DNA of 64,000 nucleotides from Lujinxingia vulgaris (GTDB lineage: Bacteria; Myxococcota_A; Bradymonadia; Bradymonadales; Bradymonadaceae). The stretch spans positions 248,001 through 312,000 of the forward strand of contig NZ_VOSM01000003.1 in NCBI RefSeq assembly GCF_007997015.1. The letters are read 5' to 3'. Positions 42,911 to 51,235 of this stretch are shown piece by piece. A model generated the notes under the pieces. The model did not search any database. It was not told the DNA's origin and saw only the letters and a list, made by a program, of their open reading frames with translations. The position numbers were made by a program, and so were the translations under genes. How positions within the stretch are numbered: the first letter of the stretch is position 1; each line of letters begins with the position of its first letter.

Positions 42911-43330
42911 TCAGGGCGACGCCGTGTCGCCCTCGGGAAGTTGCAACGTGAGCTCAAAGCTATCCACGCCGCGGCTGTAGAGCCAGAGCTCTGTGGCCGA
43001 AGGGTAATACAAGTCAGATTGCAGCAGCAATCCCCGGTCGACCAGCTCCTGGAGGCTGGCCGGGTAGCGATCCTCGAGCCGGTAGCTTGTGGCGATGGCC
43101 ATCTCGATGCGCTGGCGCTGCGCCTCGATCAGCGGTGGGGTGAGCCGGGCCTGGAGATCGTCGCGGTCGACCTGCACAAAAAAGTCGGTCTTCTGAAAGG
43201 TCAGATAGCTCCAGACGCCGATGCCGATAAAGAGCACCAGGATGATGACGGTGACGCTGTGGTGGAGCACCAGCGTGGCCAGGCCGGCGCGTTTTCCGGG
43301 GGGGACGGGAGCGTTGGGTTGGGTACTCAT
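42911..43330 (-). CDS. Single-pass membrane protein, 139 residues
   Basis: ATG at 43330 overlaps the upstream stop (ATGA). It has an N-terminal cytoplasmic stretch, one transmembrane helix with TVIILVLFIGIGVWSYLTF (about 25-45), then an extracytoplasmic mixed region (VDRDDLQARLTPPLIEAQRQRIEMAIATSYRLEDRYPASLQELVDRGLL) resembling the pseudopilin-type ordering YP-x-LxxL. It may be pilin-like or a small envelope protein; no processing site of type IV pilins is seen. Transcribed between the TPR membrane protein and phoH. Confidence 0.75.
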   Translation of the reverse strand: MSTQPNAPVPPGKRAGLATLVLHHSVTVIILVLFIGIGVWSYLTFQKTDFFVQVDRDDLQARLTPPLIEAQRQRIEMAIATSYRLEDRYPASLQELVDRGLLLQSDLYYPSATELWLYSRGVDSFELTLQLPEGDTASP

Positions 43331-45432
43331 CGCTTCGCCTCGCTTTGCCCTCGGGCGCCTCGAACACGGGTGGGCTCCACGCCGGCAACGAGCCCCCACA
43401 GACCCACCAGCGCGCCCAGGGCCATCAAGACTATGGCGATGGCCTGCTGTCCGGCCCAGCCTTCATGAAAGAGCTCCGTCGGGACGCGCCAGAGCCCCAT
43501 CGGGTTCATCAGCCAGAACGCGCCAAAGGCAAGCGCGAAGAAGGCCAGTGTGCCGCGCAGCGCGTGCCCCCCGAGGGCATGACCCATGCCGGGAAGCAGC
43601 AACGAGAGGGTGCGGCGCAGAAAGGATTGAAAGCGGTCGCGTCGTCCCAGGGTGGTCTCGCTGTGGATGCGCGCGTGATAGTCCAGCGTCGCTCCCGAGA
43701 CGAAGGTCTGGTAGCAGGGCAGGCAGTAGTGATGGCCTCCCAGATCGCGCGCATCATCGGGGTCACGCGCAAGGCCGCATTTGGGGCAGGGCGTGCTGAC
43801 GCGCTGACGCAGGTAGATCTGCAAGGTCATCAGCAACCAGAGCAGCCCGGCGCCTCCCACGTAGGGCGCCAGCGAGAGCGGAAGCTGCGGGCCGGCCAGC
43901 GCCTGCCAGAATGGCGAGATCATGGAGATGGTGGTGATCGTCTCGGTGTAGGCCAGGTGTTCTTGCCAGATCTGGGAGCTCTGCAGGGGGATGAGCATCA
44001 GCAGGCTGTTGGCGTCGCGACGCCCGGTGTCCAGGTAGCGACCCACCGAGGCCAGCCCGTGGCGCACCGCCTGATCGAGCGCGTCGTAGCCGCCTTCTTC
44101 ATCACCGCTGAGCTGCAGCGCGCGCATGCGATTAAAATGCGGCTCGGGGGCTTCGGGAAGCATCAACTCGGCACGCTCCAGAGGCTCGAGCGCCTCGTCG
44201 GGACGGGCCTGCGCGATGAGCGCGGCGCCCTTGAGGTTGGCCCACTGCGCCTCCAAAAGACGCGTTGCCTGATTCTGCGGATCGTCGCTCAGATCCACCA
44301 CGCGGGCCATCGCCTCCGGGGTGCCGGTCCGGAAGAGGGCCACCGCCGCGGCGTAGCGCTGCGTGGGAGTTGCGTCTTCACCGAGGTGTGCCTTCGCACG
44401 CTCCAGGCAGCCCGAATCGCAGCCGCGCAGATGTTCGTGGGCCAGGGTCTGTGCGGGACTTCCGGGGAAAAGCACCATCCGGCTCAGCGCCACATCGATC
44501 GAAGGCAACGCCAGAATCACCGCGAGGAAAAAGGCTGAAACGACCCGCTCATTGATCTGCTGAAAGGGAATCACCATCGCCAGCATGATCAGCACCGAGG
44601 CCAGCGGGGAGCGCAGCAGCAGGCCGGGCACGATCACCAGGGCTACCAGCAAGATCACGGTCTGGTTGGACGAGAAGCCTCGCGGCAGCCAGCGCGTTCC
44701 GTCGTAGGCCGCCACGCCAAAGTAGCGCAGGAGCTGAGACAACATAAACGCGCCAAAACTCACCAGCACGCTCAGCAAAAAGAAGATCGAAAACTTCAGC
44801 ACCCAGGCCATGCAGATGTCGGGCGACTGCACGCCACGGCGCACGCCCTCCACAAAGGGAGCGATGGCGCGATGAGGTGCGCCCTGGTCCTTAAGACGTT
44901 GTCGAGCAAGCTCCAGCGCCGGGTAAGGAAGCTCCGGCGCCATGGTCATCGCCATCGTCAGGAGCGCCTCGGTGTCGGCGGTGCTCAACCCGTAGTGATC
45001 GCGCGCGCGCGCCACAGCCAGCACTGCAAGTGCATGCTCGGGCAACGAGACCCGGCCCAGGCTTAATGCATCATCGCGCAGAGCCTGAAGCTCATTGATC
45101 CCGGGCTCACCACTCTCAATCAACGTGCGCCAGAGGCGCCATTGCACCTCCAGGTTGAGAGGTGCAACCGTCGACGGGGCCAACTCGCCACTGCCCGCCT
45201 GCACGTCCTGCTCGCCAAGCCGCTCGATCATACGGTCCAGGCTTGCGTCCTCGTGCTGGGCGTGGGCGCTGAGCGGCACGCAGAGCACCGCCGCACATAC
45301 CGTGAGGATCGCCGCCAACAAAGGAAGTCTGCCGCCGAGAAGGGGCCCCCACAGGCCTGTGACGCACGCTTGGGATAACACGGGGTTTGCTCGAGCTGGG
45401 GTCGATGGGCAGAGTGAACCGTCCGGGCGCAT
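43327..45432 (-). CDS. Multi-pass membrane protein with zinc-ribbon and TPR-like region
   Basis: Protein of 701 residues. N-terminal signal or membrane segment (LPLLAAILTVCAAVLCVPLSAHA), two central hydrophobic blocks (about 215-320), a TPR-like helical stretch (about 350-460, ALIAQARPDEALEPLERAELMLPEAPEPHFNRMRAL), another membrane helix, a zinc-ribbon-like motif CPKCGLARDPDDARDLGGHHYCLPCY (about 560-585) and C-terminal hydrophobic helices. No known family is recognised. Its stop overlaps the next gene start (ATGA). It is divergent from mazG. Confidence 0.8.
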   Translation of the reverse strand: MRPDGSLCPSTPARANPVLSQACVTGLWGPLLGGRLPLLAAILTVCAAVLCVPLSAHAQHEDASLDRMIERLGEQDVQAGSGELAPSTVAPLNLEVQWRLWRTLIESGEPGINELQALRDDALSLGRVSLPEHALAVLAVARARDHYGLSTADTEALLTMAMTMAPELPYPALELARQRLKDQGAPHRAIAPFVEGVRRGVQSPDICMAWVLKFSIFFLLSVLVSFGAFMLSQLLRYFGVAAYDGTRWLPRGFSSNQTVILLVALVIVPGLLLRSPLASVLIMLAMVIPFQQINERVVSAFFLAVILALPSIDVALSRMVLFPGSPAQTLAHEHLRGCDSGCLERAKAHLGEDATPTQRYAAAVALFRTGTPEAMARVVDLSDDPQNQATRLLEAQWANLKGAALIAQARPDEALEPLERAELMLPEAPEPHFNRMRALQLSGDEEGGYDALDQAVRHGLASVGRYLDTGRRDANSLLMLIPLQSSQIWQEHLAYTETITTISMISPFWQALAGPQLPLSLAPYVGGAGLLWLLMTLQIYLRQRVSTPCPKCGLARDPDDARDLGGHHYCLPCYQTFVSGATLDYHARIHSETTLGRRDRFQSFLRRTLSLLLPGMGHALGGHALRGTLAFFALAFGAFWLMNPMGLWRVPTELFHEGWAGQQAIAIVLMALGALVGLWGLVAGVEPTRVRGARGQSEAKR

Positions 45433-45534
45433 TCTATGTCCCGGGCAAAAATTTACACAACTGTAGTTAACAAATTGTCACGAGACGCGCATCCTCCGCC
45501 ACGTTCGAGATGCAACTTCTGCCACGAGGCCACC

Positions 45535-45981
45535 ATGAGTGATGATCCTCACCCCCCCGGTGCTTCCCACCCCCAGCTCCGGCTGCAAGGCTTAAAACGC
45601 GCTCAGCGCCTGGGCGAAGAGGCCGCCTCCTGGGGCTTTGACTGGCCCTCGGTCGAGGGCGCGCTCGCCAAGGTCGACGAAGAGCTCATCGAGCTGCGCG
45701 ACGAGCTTAAGCACCCCGCCCCCTCCCAACAACGCGTTCGGGCGGAACTCGGCGATCTTATCTTTGCGCTCGTCAACGTCGCTCGCCACCTGAACATCGA
45801 CGCGCTCGAGGCGCTTGATCAGGCCAGCGACACCTTCGAGCAGCGCATCACCTCGGTGCGCGCTCAGGCCGCACGGGCCGGGCATCGCCCTGAAGATCTC
45901 AGCCTCGATGCGCTCGAAGCCCTCTGGCAGAAGGCCAAGGTCGCGGCCGGTCTTGATTCGCCGAATTCAAGCGACCTATAG
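45535..45981 (+). CDS. mazG: MazG-family nucleotide pyrophosphohydrolase
   Basis: Hydrolyses nucleoside triphosphates, removing aberrant or stress nucleotides. The 148-residue product contains KVDEELIELRDEL and RAELGDLIFALVNVARHLNID, the metal-binding ExxE and E-x-G-D pattern of MazG. It is a single-domain form, shorter than the two-domain enzyme (about 260). Start ATG at 45535 chosen over the track-long open frame whose first 33 residues look non-coding. It lies divergent from the zinc-ribbon membrane protein across an AT-rich gap. Confidence 0.85.
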   Translation: MSDDPHPPGASHPQLRLQGLKRAQRLGEEAASWGFDWPSVEGALAKVDEELIELRDELKHPAPSQQRVRAELGDLIFALVNVARHLNIDALEALDQASDTFEQRITSVRAQAARAGHRPEDLSLDALEALWQKAKVAAGLDSPNSSDL

Positions 45982-46065
45982 TGCGCCCCGATTACGTGTG
46001 ACGCGCCGGGCATGTCGGCGACGCCATGCCTTGAGCTGTCTTTCCATAAGTAAGGAGCAGGGACG

Positions 46066-47730
46066 ATGCGATGTGATGCGATGAAGTTGGGCTGGCCGCT
46101 GTTGCTCAGCGGGGCGATGGCCTTCGGGATGGCGAGCGCCTGTTCGGGCGAAGATGGAGAGGGCGGCGAGGGCACTGCGTGTGAGAGCAACGCCGACTGC
46201 ACCGATCCCAATATCTGCCTTGAAGGCGGAACCTGCGGCCCGGACGACCAGGGCGACACCGGTGAAGAGCCGGTGATCGAAGAAGAAGACTACGTCGTCT
46301 CGTACGTGCGTCGCAGCTTCCCGCCCAACCAAGAGTACGACGTCCGCCTCTACGCCACCAGCGACGCCACCCATAACTCCATTGTGCCCGAGAGCGCTGA
46401 CTGCACCCCGCCCAACCTCTGCGGCGTGACCGAGAACCTCTCGCACTTCGTGTACATGGAGAATGGCGAGGGTGGTCTGCAGAACATCTACACCGCCACC
46501 ATCGATCCGGATTCGCTGGAAGTAACCGGCACGCTGGAGCTCTCCGAGGAGGGCGTGCTCGACGCGCGCGTGCGTGGCGCCGGCGTGGCCTACGTCGATG
46601 GCAACACCGCGTATTACAAAGAGATCGGCGGTGAAGCGCAGGTCGTCGGCGTGGTCGCGGCCGAGCCCGAAGGCGATGAGATCCCCGTGCCCGCCCACTG
46701 GGATGTGGACCCGGAAAGCGGTCGCACCGCGCTCTACCAGCCCACGCTGGATTCGGTCACCGTGCTCGTCGGCGAACTCGGCACGCCGATCAGCGCCGAA
46801 GACCAGCTGATCACGATCAGCGGCGCGAACTTCCCTGGCGAGGCCGGCAGCTACTACATCGGCGCCCTTCCCACCGCATTTAGCCCTGACGGAAACCTCG
46901 TCTCCTTCATCACCGTGGGCCCCAACAACTACAACGCCTGCAACTCCAACGCCGACTGCAGCGGTACCGCTCAGGAGTGCGGCGACGAGAACCGCTGCAC
47001 CGCCATTGAGGCCACGGTCAACATCATCGACATGAGCAACGCCTCGAACCTCGGTGAGGCCTGCGCCTCCGATACCGAGTGCGGCCCGGTGCATCGCTGC
47101 GACGCGGCCACCGACGACTTCGACCGCGCCATGTGCATGCCGCAGCGTGTGGTCTACGGCCTGCCGCACTTCCCGCAGCAGGGCGAGCCCACCCGGGCCG
47201 GCTGCGACTGGACGCGCGAAGATGGATCGTTTGCCTACACCGACATCGACAGCGAGATGACCTTCGGCGAAGACGGCCGCATCTACGTGGCCGCGGCCCG
47301 TGACTGCGTGCGCCCGCTTGGCGAGGCGGCCGGTGAGGGCACGGAGGCCAACATTCCCCTCTCGGCCATTACCCGCATCGATCCGCAGGCGGGCACCTTC
47401 GACGAGATCTACGGCAACCCCCAGGGTGACGACTTTGACGAGTCGCGCTGCTACGACGAGATCGAGCAGCAGGTCGTCATCGACGACTGCATCACCCGTG
47501 TGGTCAGCGCGAAGCTCTCGCCGCAGGGCAACGACCTGATCTTCTCGGCGACCAACCCCAACGTGGTGGATCCGGGGCTGGCCGACCGCACCTTCGATAT
47601 GTGGAGCGTGCAGCGTGACGGCGCTGAGCCGGCCTGGCTGACCCGCGAGCCCTCGACCTGGTCGGTGGTCAACTTCCGCGTGCACGCCGACCCGCGCATC
47701 GACGACGCTGAGGAGGAGGCGGCCGAATAA
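46066..47730 (+). CDS. Cys-rich lipoprotein with beta-propeller-like body
   Basis: Predicted surface lipoprotein of 554 residues. Signal peptide ending GMASACSGED (lipobox SAC). A Cys-rich unit CESNADCTDPNICLEGGTC follows. Similar units, CNSNADCSGTAQECGDENRC and CASDTECGPVHRC, recur inside. The main body has strand-rich repeats (AYVDGNTAYYKEI, YYIGALPTAFSPDGNLVSFITV, VVSAKLSPQGNDLIFSAT) that resemble WD/TolB-like propeller blades. AAGGAGC precedes the ATG. A strong bidirectional terminator follows. Function unknown, with same repeat style as the lipoproteins at 1311 and 31152. Confidence 0.85.
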   Translation: MRCDAMKLGWPLLLSGAMAFGMASACSGEDGEGGEGTACESNADCTDPNICLEGGTCGPDDQGDTGEEPVIEEEDYVVSYVRRSFPPNQEYDVRLYATSDATHNSIVPESADCTPPNLCGVTENLSHFVYMENGEGGLQNIYTATIDPDSLEVTGTLELSEEGVLDARVRGAGVAYVDGNTAYYKEIGGEAQVVGVVAAEPEGDEIPVPAHWDVDPESGRTALYQPTLDSVTVLVGELGTPISAEDQLITISGANFPGEAGSYYIGALPTAFSPDGNLVSFITVGPNNYNACNSNADCSGTAQECGDENRCTAIEATVNIIDMSNASNLGEACASDTECGPVHRCDAATDDFDRAMCMPQRVVYGLPHFPQQGEPTRAGCDWTREDGSFAYTDIDSEMTFGEDGRIYVAAARDCVRPLGEAAGEGTEANIPLSAITRIDPQAGTFDEIYGNPQGDDFDESRCYDEIEQQVVIDDCITRVVSAKLSPQGNDLIFSATNPNVVDPGLADRTFDMWSVQRDGAEPAWLTREPSTWSVVNFRVHADPRIDDAEEEAAE

Positions 47731-47755
47731 CCCGGCCAGCCTGCCCGCCCGAACG

Positions 47756-47796
47756 AAAAAAGCGCCGCGTCCTCAATTGGGACGCGGCGCTTTTTT
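47756..47796. terminator. Strong bidirectional terminator
   Basis: An 11-bp perfect GC stem (47762-47772 with 47780-47790), extended by a possible T-G pair, is flanked by an A-run (47756-47761) and a T-run (47791-47796). It lies between the convergent genes 46066-47730 (+) and 47853-48044 (-), ending both transcripts. Confidence 0.95.
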
Positions 47797-47852
47797 GTGG
47801 TCATCGCCTCGGCCGCCATCGACGTCGATGCGTCGGCCGGGCCTGAGGATGG

Positions 47853-48044
47853 TTATTCTTGCTCGTCTTCGCCCTGCAGGTAGTCGTTGGCCGCGGGGAA
47901 CTGTTTGATGGTCTCGCGGGCAATCTCCCAGGCTTTCTGAACGACCCAGGACATTGACCGGTCCTGTCGAAGTGACTCCTCGCGGATCTCATCGAGGTAG
48001 TCTTCGGGGAAGTAGAGGCTCTGCTTGCGCTTATCACTCGCCAT
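47853..48044 (-). CDS. Small ribbon-helix-helix-like protein (TIGR04563-type)
   Basis: Protein of 63 residues, MASDKRKQSLYFPEDYLDEI..., with the RHH-like strand-helix-helix pattern and the phrase RQDRSMSWVVQKAWEIARE, clearly paralogous to 30414-30602. An inverted repeat, TGGTTA/TAACCA, lies about 20 bp upstream and could be its operator. No toxin or partner gene overlaps. A DNA-binding regulator is the most likely role. Confidence 0.82.
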   Translation of the reverse strand: MASDKRKQSLYFPEDYLDEIREESLRQDRSMSWVVQKAWEIARETIKQFPAANDYLQGEDEQE

Positions 48045-48063
48045 GACAACTCGCTCGTTGGTG

Positions 48064-48089
48064 TGGTTATCCCGATTTAAATGTAACCA
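48064..48089. promoter_or_regulatory. Candidate operator upstream of the RHH gene
   Basis: TGGTTA (48064-48069) and TAACCA (48084-48089) form a perfect inverted repeat with a 14-nt AT-rich centre, just upstream of the small RHH gene start at 48044. Autoregulation is suggested by position only. Confidence 0.4.
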
Positions 48090-48188
48090 ATAGTCATACT
48101 ATATCTGCACCGGGCGCCGGAGGCCAGCGCGAGATGCGCCGAGGCCAACGCGCACCGGCTGGTAGGGCAGATGGCGCTTATTGGGGTG

Positions 48189-49580
48189 TTACTCAGGGGC
48201 GCTCTCGCGTTCTTTTTGAATCCGGCGGCGCAGGCGCTCGCGGGCGGCCTCCGCGGGAGCTTCAACCTCGGGCAGCGCGGCATTGTTTCGCACGGGGACG
48301 GCGCCAGCCTGCCCGCCGAAGGTCAGCGTGCCGAACTGATTGATGTCGTGGAAGTCGCGGCGGGGGCGCGTGCTCCAGCCGTAGGCAAAGGTCTGCCCCT
48401 CGGTGGGTCGGTCGAAGCGGTAGAGGTTCGCCCGCCAGGAGCTCCCGGGTTCGGGCGCGCCATCGACACCGGGAAGTTGCGCGAGCGGAATCTGCATCTC
48501 CACCGACCAGAAGCGGTCTTTGCTCTCCTCATCGTTGAGCGAGCCCTCCAGATGCACCGCCGTCTCAAGCCCCTCCATCGCGAAGGGTTTGGCGGCGGTG
48601 ATATCCTCATCGCGGCTCTTCGCTTTGGAGCCTGGGCGATGCGGGAAGCGCGCGTCAAAGATCGTGTTCTGCGGGCTGACCTGAAGCTCGACGTAAGGGG
48701 CGTTTGGCCCGCCCGGGGCGATGAAGAACTCGAAGACCTCCTGGGTCCAGAGGGGATCGTCGTGCTCGGTAAGTGAGCCCCAGACGTGTTCATCTTCCAG
48801 GTACGCCGCCACATAGAGGTGGGTGGCGTCGAAGGCCAACTTCACGTTGCTCTCGTAAGGCGCGCGCGGGTTGAAGCCCTTGAGCGACACACTTTGAAGA
48901 TCGGTCCAGACGGCCTCATCGAGTTTGCCGTCGATGGTGATGGACTGCGCCTGCGCCTCGGAGATGCGGCGCACCTCATGGCGAGGCAGGCCGGCTTCGC
49001 GCTGCGGGTTGCCCGTGATCTTGAGCGTGGGCCCGATGGCGCGCCGGTCTTCGGTGATGTTCTCGCCCTCGACATGCGCGCGCTCATCGCCGCGGAAGAG
49101 ACCTATGTAGGGGAGGGCGTCGCCGGTGGGGAAGTCTTCACGCAGCACGAAGGTCTGGCTGTCGCGAATGATCTGACCCTCTTTCCAGAGCGAGGTTCGG
49201 TAGAGCTCGTCGACCGGGTAATGGTCCAGGTTCTGGCGCAGCGGGTGCACCTGGGAGTCGAAGTGCACAAAGATCTGCCAGTCGCGCTTCACATCTTTGA
49301 GCGCGCGCCAGTACCAGGTGAAGGTGACCTCCTGGCCGGCTTTGAGCTCGCCGTCGATATCCAGGCCAATGAGCTCGATGGCGTCGTTGTAGGTCGCGCC
49401 GATGGCGTGCTCCGGCTCGGGCGCTTCTTCCAGGATATGCTCACGCACCTGGCTCCATTGCTCCTGGGTGAGCACGACCTGCGGCTCGTTGCTCTGGCAT
49501 GCGGCGCAAAGCGTGCCGGCAGAGAGTGCCAGCGAAAAGACCAGCGCATGGCGACTGAAAGGACGATTCAGGGCAGACAT
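48189..49580 (-). CDS. Lipoprotein with CBM9-like domain
   Basis: Protein of 463 residues. Signal peptide with lipobox CAAC (TLCAACQS). The first 200 residues are a beta-rich region (LDIDGELKAGQEVTFTWYWRAL, FVHFDSQVHPLRQNLDHYP). The C-terminal half matches the carbohydrate-binding module 9-like/DUF1083 pattern: ITIDGKLDEAVWTDLQSVSL, VKLAFDATHLYVAAYLEDEHVWGS, EVFEFFIAPGG, YVELQVSPQNTIFDARF. It probably binds a sugar polymer or glycan outside the cell. The last residues are Arg/Glu-rich. Confidence 0.85.
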   Translation of the reverse strand: MSALNRPFSRHALVFSLALSAGTLCAACQSNEPQVVLTQEQWSQVREHILEEAPEPEHAIGATYNDAIELIGLDIDGELKAGQEVTFTWYWRALKDVKRDWQIFVHFDSQVHPLRQNLDHYPVDELYRTSLWKEGQIIRDSQTFVLREDFPTGDALPYIGLFRGDERAHVEGENITEDRRAIGPTLKITGNPQREAGLPRHEVRRISEAQAQSITIDGKLDEAVWTDLQSVSLKGFNPRAPYESNVKLAFDATHLYVAAYLEDEHVWGSLTEHDDPLWTQEVFEFFIAPGGPNAPYVELQVSPQNTIFDARFPHRPGSKAKSRDEDITAAKPFAMEGLETAVHLEGSLNDEESKDRFWSVEMQIPLAQLPGVDGAPEPGSSWRANLYRFDRPTEGQTFAYGWSTRPRRDFHDINQFGTLTFGGQAGAVPVRNNAALPEVEAPAEAARERLRRRIQKERESAPE

Positions 49581-49797
49581 CCGGGATCCTCATCTTCAAT
49601 GGGCTGCGCCCACAGTACAGGTTGGAATTTGGCGCAAAAGTCGTTGCGCGCGAACCTAACGCACCGGGCGGGGGCGATGCAACGCTCCGCCGCGCTGAGA
49701 ATTGGCCAGCGCCCCCTAACTGTGCTACCTCACGGCGCCAGAGGCGCGTTGCGCCGAGAACAGGATCACCATCACACATCAAGCGAAAGGTCAGGCG

Positions 49798-51231
49798 ATG
49801 ACAGACGGGATTGGGCGAGTGCATATGCTGGGGATTGGCGGCATCGGGGTATCGGCGGTTGCGCGTATTCTTCATGCGCGGGGCGTCGAGGTCACCGGTT
49901 CCGATGTGCGCGAGAGCTCGCTGACCGAGGCGCTGCGCGCCGAGGGCATGCACATCACCATCGGCCACGACCCCAAAAACATTGAGGGCGCCGACCTGGT
50001 GGTGGTCTCCACGGCCATCCCTGAGGAGAACGTGGAGCTTGTGGCGGCGCGCGAGGCGGGCATCCCGGTGGAGCATCGCTCCTCAATCCTCGCAAAGTTG
50101 CTCGAAGGATACCGCACCATCGGCGTCACGGGCACCCACGGCAAAGGCACCGTCTCCTCGATGATCGCCTGGATCCTGGAGTGCGCCGGGCTGGAGCCGG
50201 GCTTTGTGATCGGCGGCATGCTCAACAACTTCGGCGTCAACGCCCGCGACTCCGGCGGCAAATGGATGGTCGTGGAGGTTGATGAGAGCGACGGCTCGCA
50301 TCACAACATCGAGTGCGACTACGTGGTGTGCAACTTCCTGGAGCTCGACCACCTCAACTACTACGACGGCCTCGACGACATCATCGCCAAGATGGCCACC
50401 TTCCTCGAATCCAACACTCGCCTCAAAGAGGCCTTTGTGAACCTGGACTGCGCTGGAAACCGCGAGCTTGTGGAGCGGGTCAACCTGCGCCCGACCGGCT
50501 ATGCGATGGAGCATCGCGCGGAGTTCCGCGGCGAGCTTCTGGATAAGGGGCAGCTGCCGATTCGCTACCGCGCCTACCACCGCGATGAGGTTATGGGCGA
50601 CTGGGAGCTCAACCTTCCGGGACGCTACAACGTGGTCAACGCCATGGGTGCCATCGCGGTGGCACGGCGCATCGGCGTGGCGCCGGAGGTCATTGGCAAG
50701 GCGCTGGCGACCTATAAGGGCCTGGAGAACCGCTTCACGATCGCCCAGGGCGGAGGGGTGACCATCGTCAAGGATTACATCAGCCATCCCACGGGCATCA
50801 AAAAGGTGCTGGAGTCGGCAAAGGATCTGGTCGATGGCCGCGTCATCAGCGTGTTTAAGCCCTACCGCTACACGCTCATCAAGTACCTCAAAGATGAGTA
50901 TGGCGAGGCGTTCCAGGGGAGCGATGAGGTGATCATCACCACGATGTACGCCGCCGAAGAAGATCCCATCCCGGGCATCAACACCCAGACGGTGGTCGAC
51001 CGCATTGAGGCCAACGGTCTGCCGGTTACGTTCATCCCGAACCAGCCCGATATCAACGACTACCTGCTGGAGACGGTGAAGCCGGGCGATAAAATCATCT
51101 TCTTTGGCGGCGATGACTTCTTCCGTCAGGCCGACCAGATCCTGGCCGAGTTCGCGCGACGCGCCGGCAACACCGAAGCCGATGATACCGAGCAGCCGCG
51201 TTTTGACGGCCCGCTCAACGAGGGTGAATAA
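49798..51231 (+). CDS. MurC-like Mur ligase with divergent active-site loop
   Basis: Mur ligase of 477 residues, closest in layout to UDP-N-acetylmuramate-L-alanine ligase: HMLGIGGIGVSAVARIL (N-terminal UDP-binding loop), VTGTHGKGTVSS (112-120), EVDESDGSH, NFLELDHLNYYD, and LNLPGRYNVVNAMGAIAV. Two key places differ from the usual MurC: the ATP loop GTHGKTT is GTHGKGT (Gly117 for Thr), and the DDYGHHPTE motif is KDYISHPTG (325-333). It could still be the cell's MurC, or a paralogue with another substrate. It is followed after 4 bp by murD. No other dcw genes are adjacent. Confidence 0.85.
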   Translation: MTDGIGRVHMLGIGGIGVSAVARILHARGVEVTGSDVRESSLTEALRAEGMHITIGHDPKNIEGADLVVVSTAIPEENVELVAAREAGIPVEHRSSILAKLLEGYRTIGVTGTHGKGTVSSMIAWILECAGLEPGFVIGGMLNNFGVNARDSGGKWMVVEVDESDGSHHNIECDYVVCNFLELDHLNYYDGLDDIIAKMATFLESNTRLKEAFVNLDCAGNRELVERVNLRPTGYAMEHRAEFRGELLDKGQLPIRYRAYHRDEVMGDWELNLPGRYNVVNAMGAIAVARRIGVAPEVIGKALATYKGLENRFTIAQGGGVTIVKDYISHPTGIKKVLESAKDLVDGRVISVFKPYRYTLIKYLKDEYGEAFQGSDEVIITTMYAAEEDPIPGINTQTVVDRIEANGLPVTFIPNQPDINDYLLETVKPGDKIIFFGGDDFFRQADQILAEFARRAGNTEADDTEQPRFDGPLNEGE

Positions 51232-51235
51232 GACG

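Noticed and set aside
45452-45481. Possible minus-strand promoter (GTGACA-18-TGTAAA) upstream of the 43327-45432 gene
   Set aside because: The transcription start would lie only about 13 nt before the ATG, leaving too little leader for a ribosome site, and the -10 is weak.
45976-47685. Minus-strand open frame of 569 codons opposite the Cys-rich lipoprotein
   Set aside because: The plus-strand gene has a signal peptide, a ribosome site and a terminator; the antisense frame has none of these.
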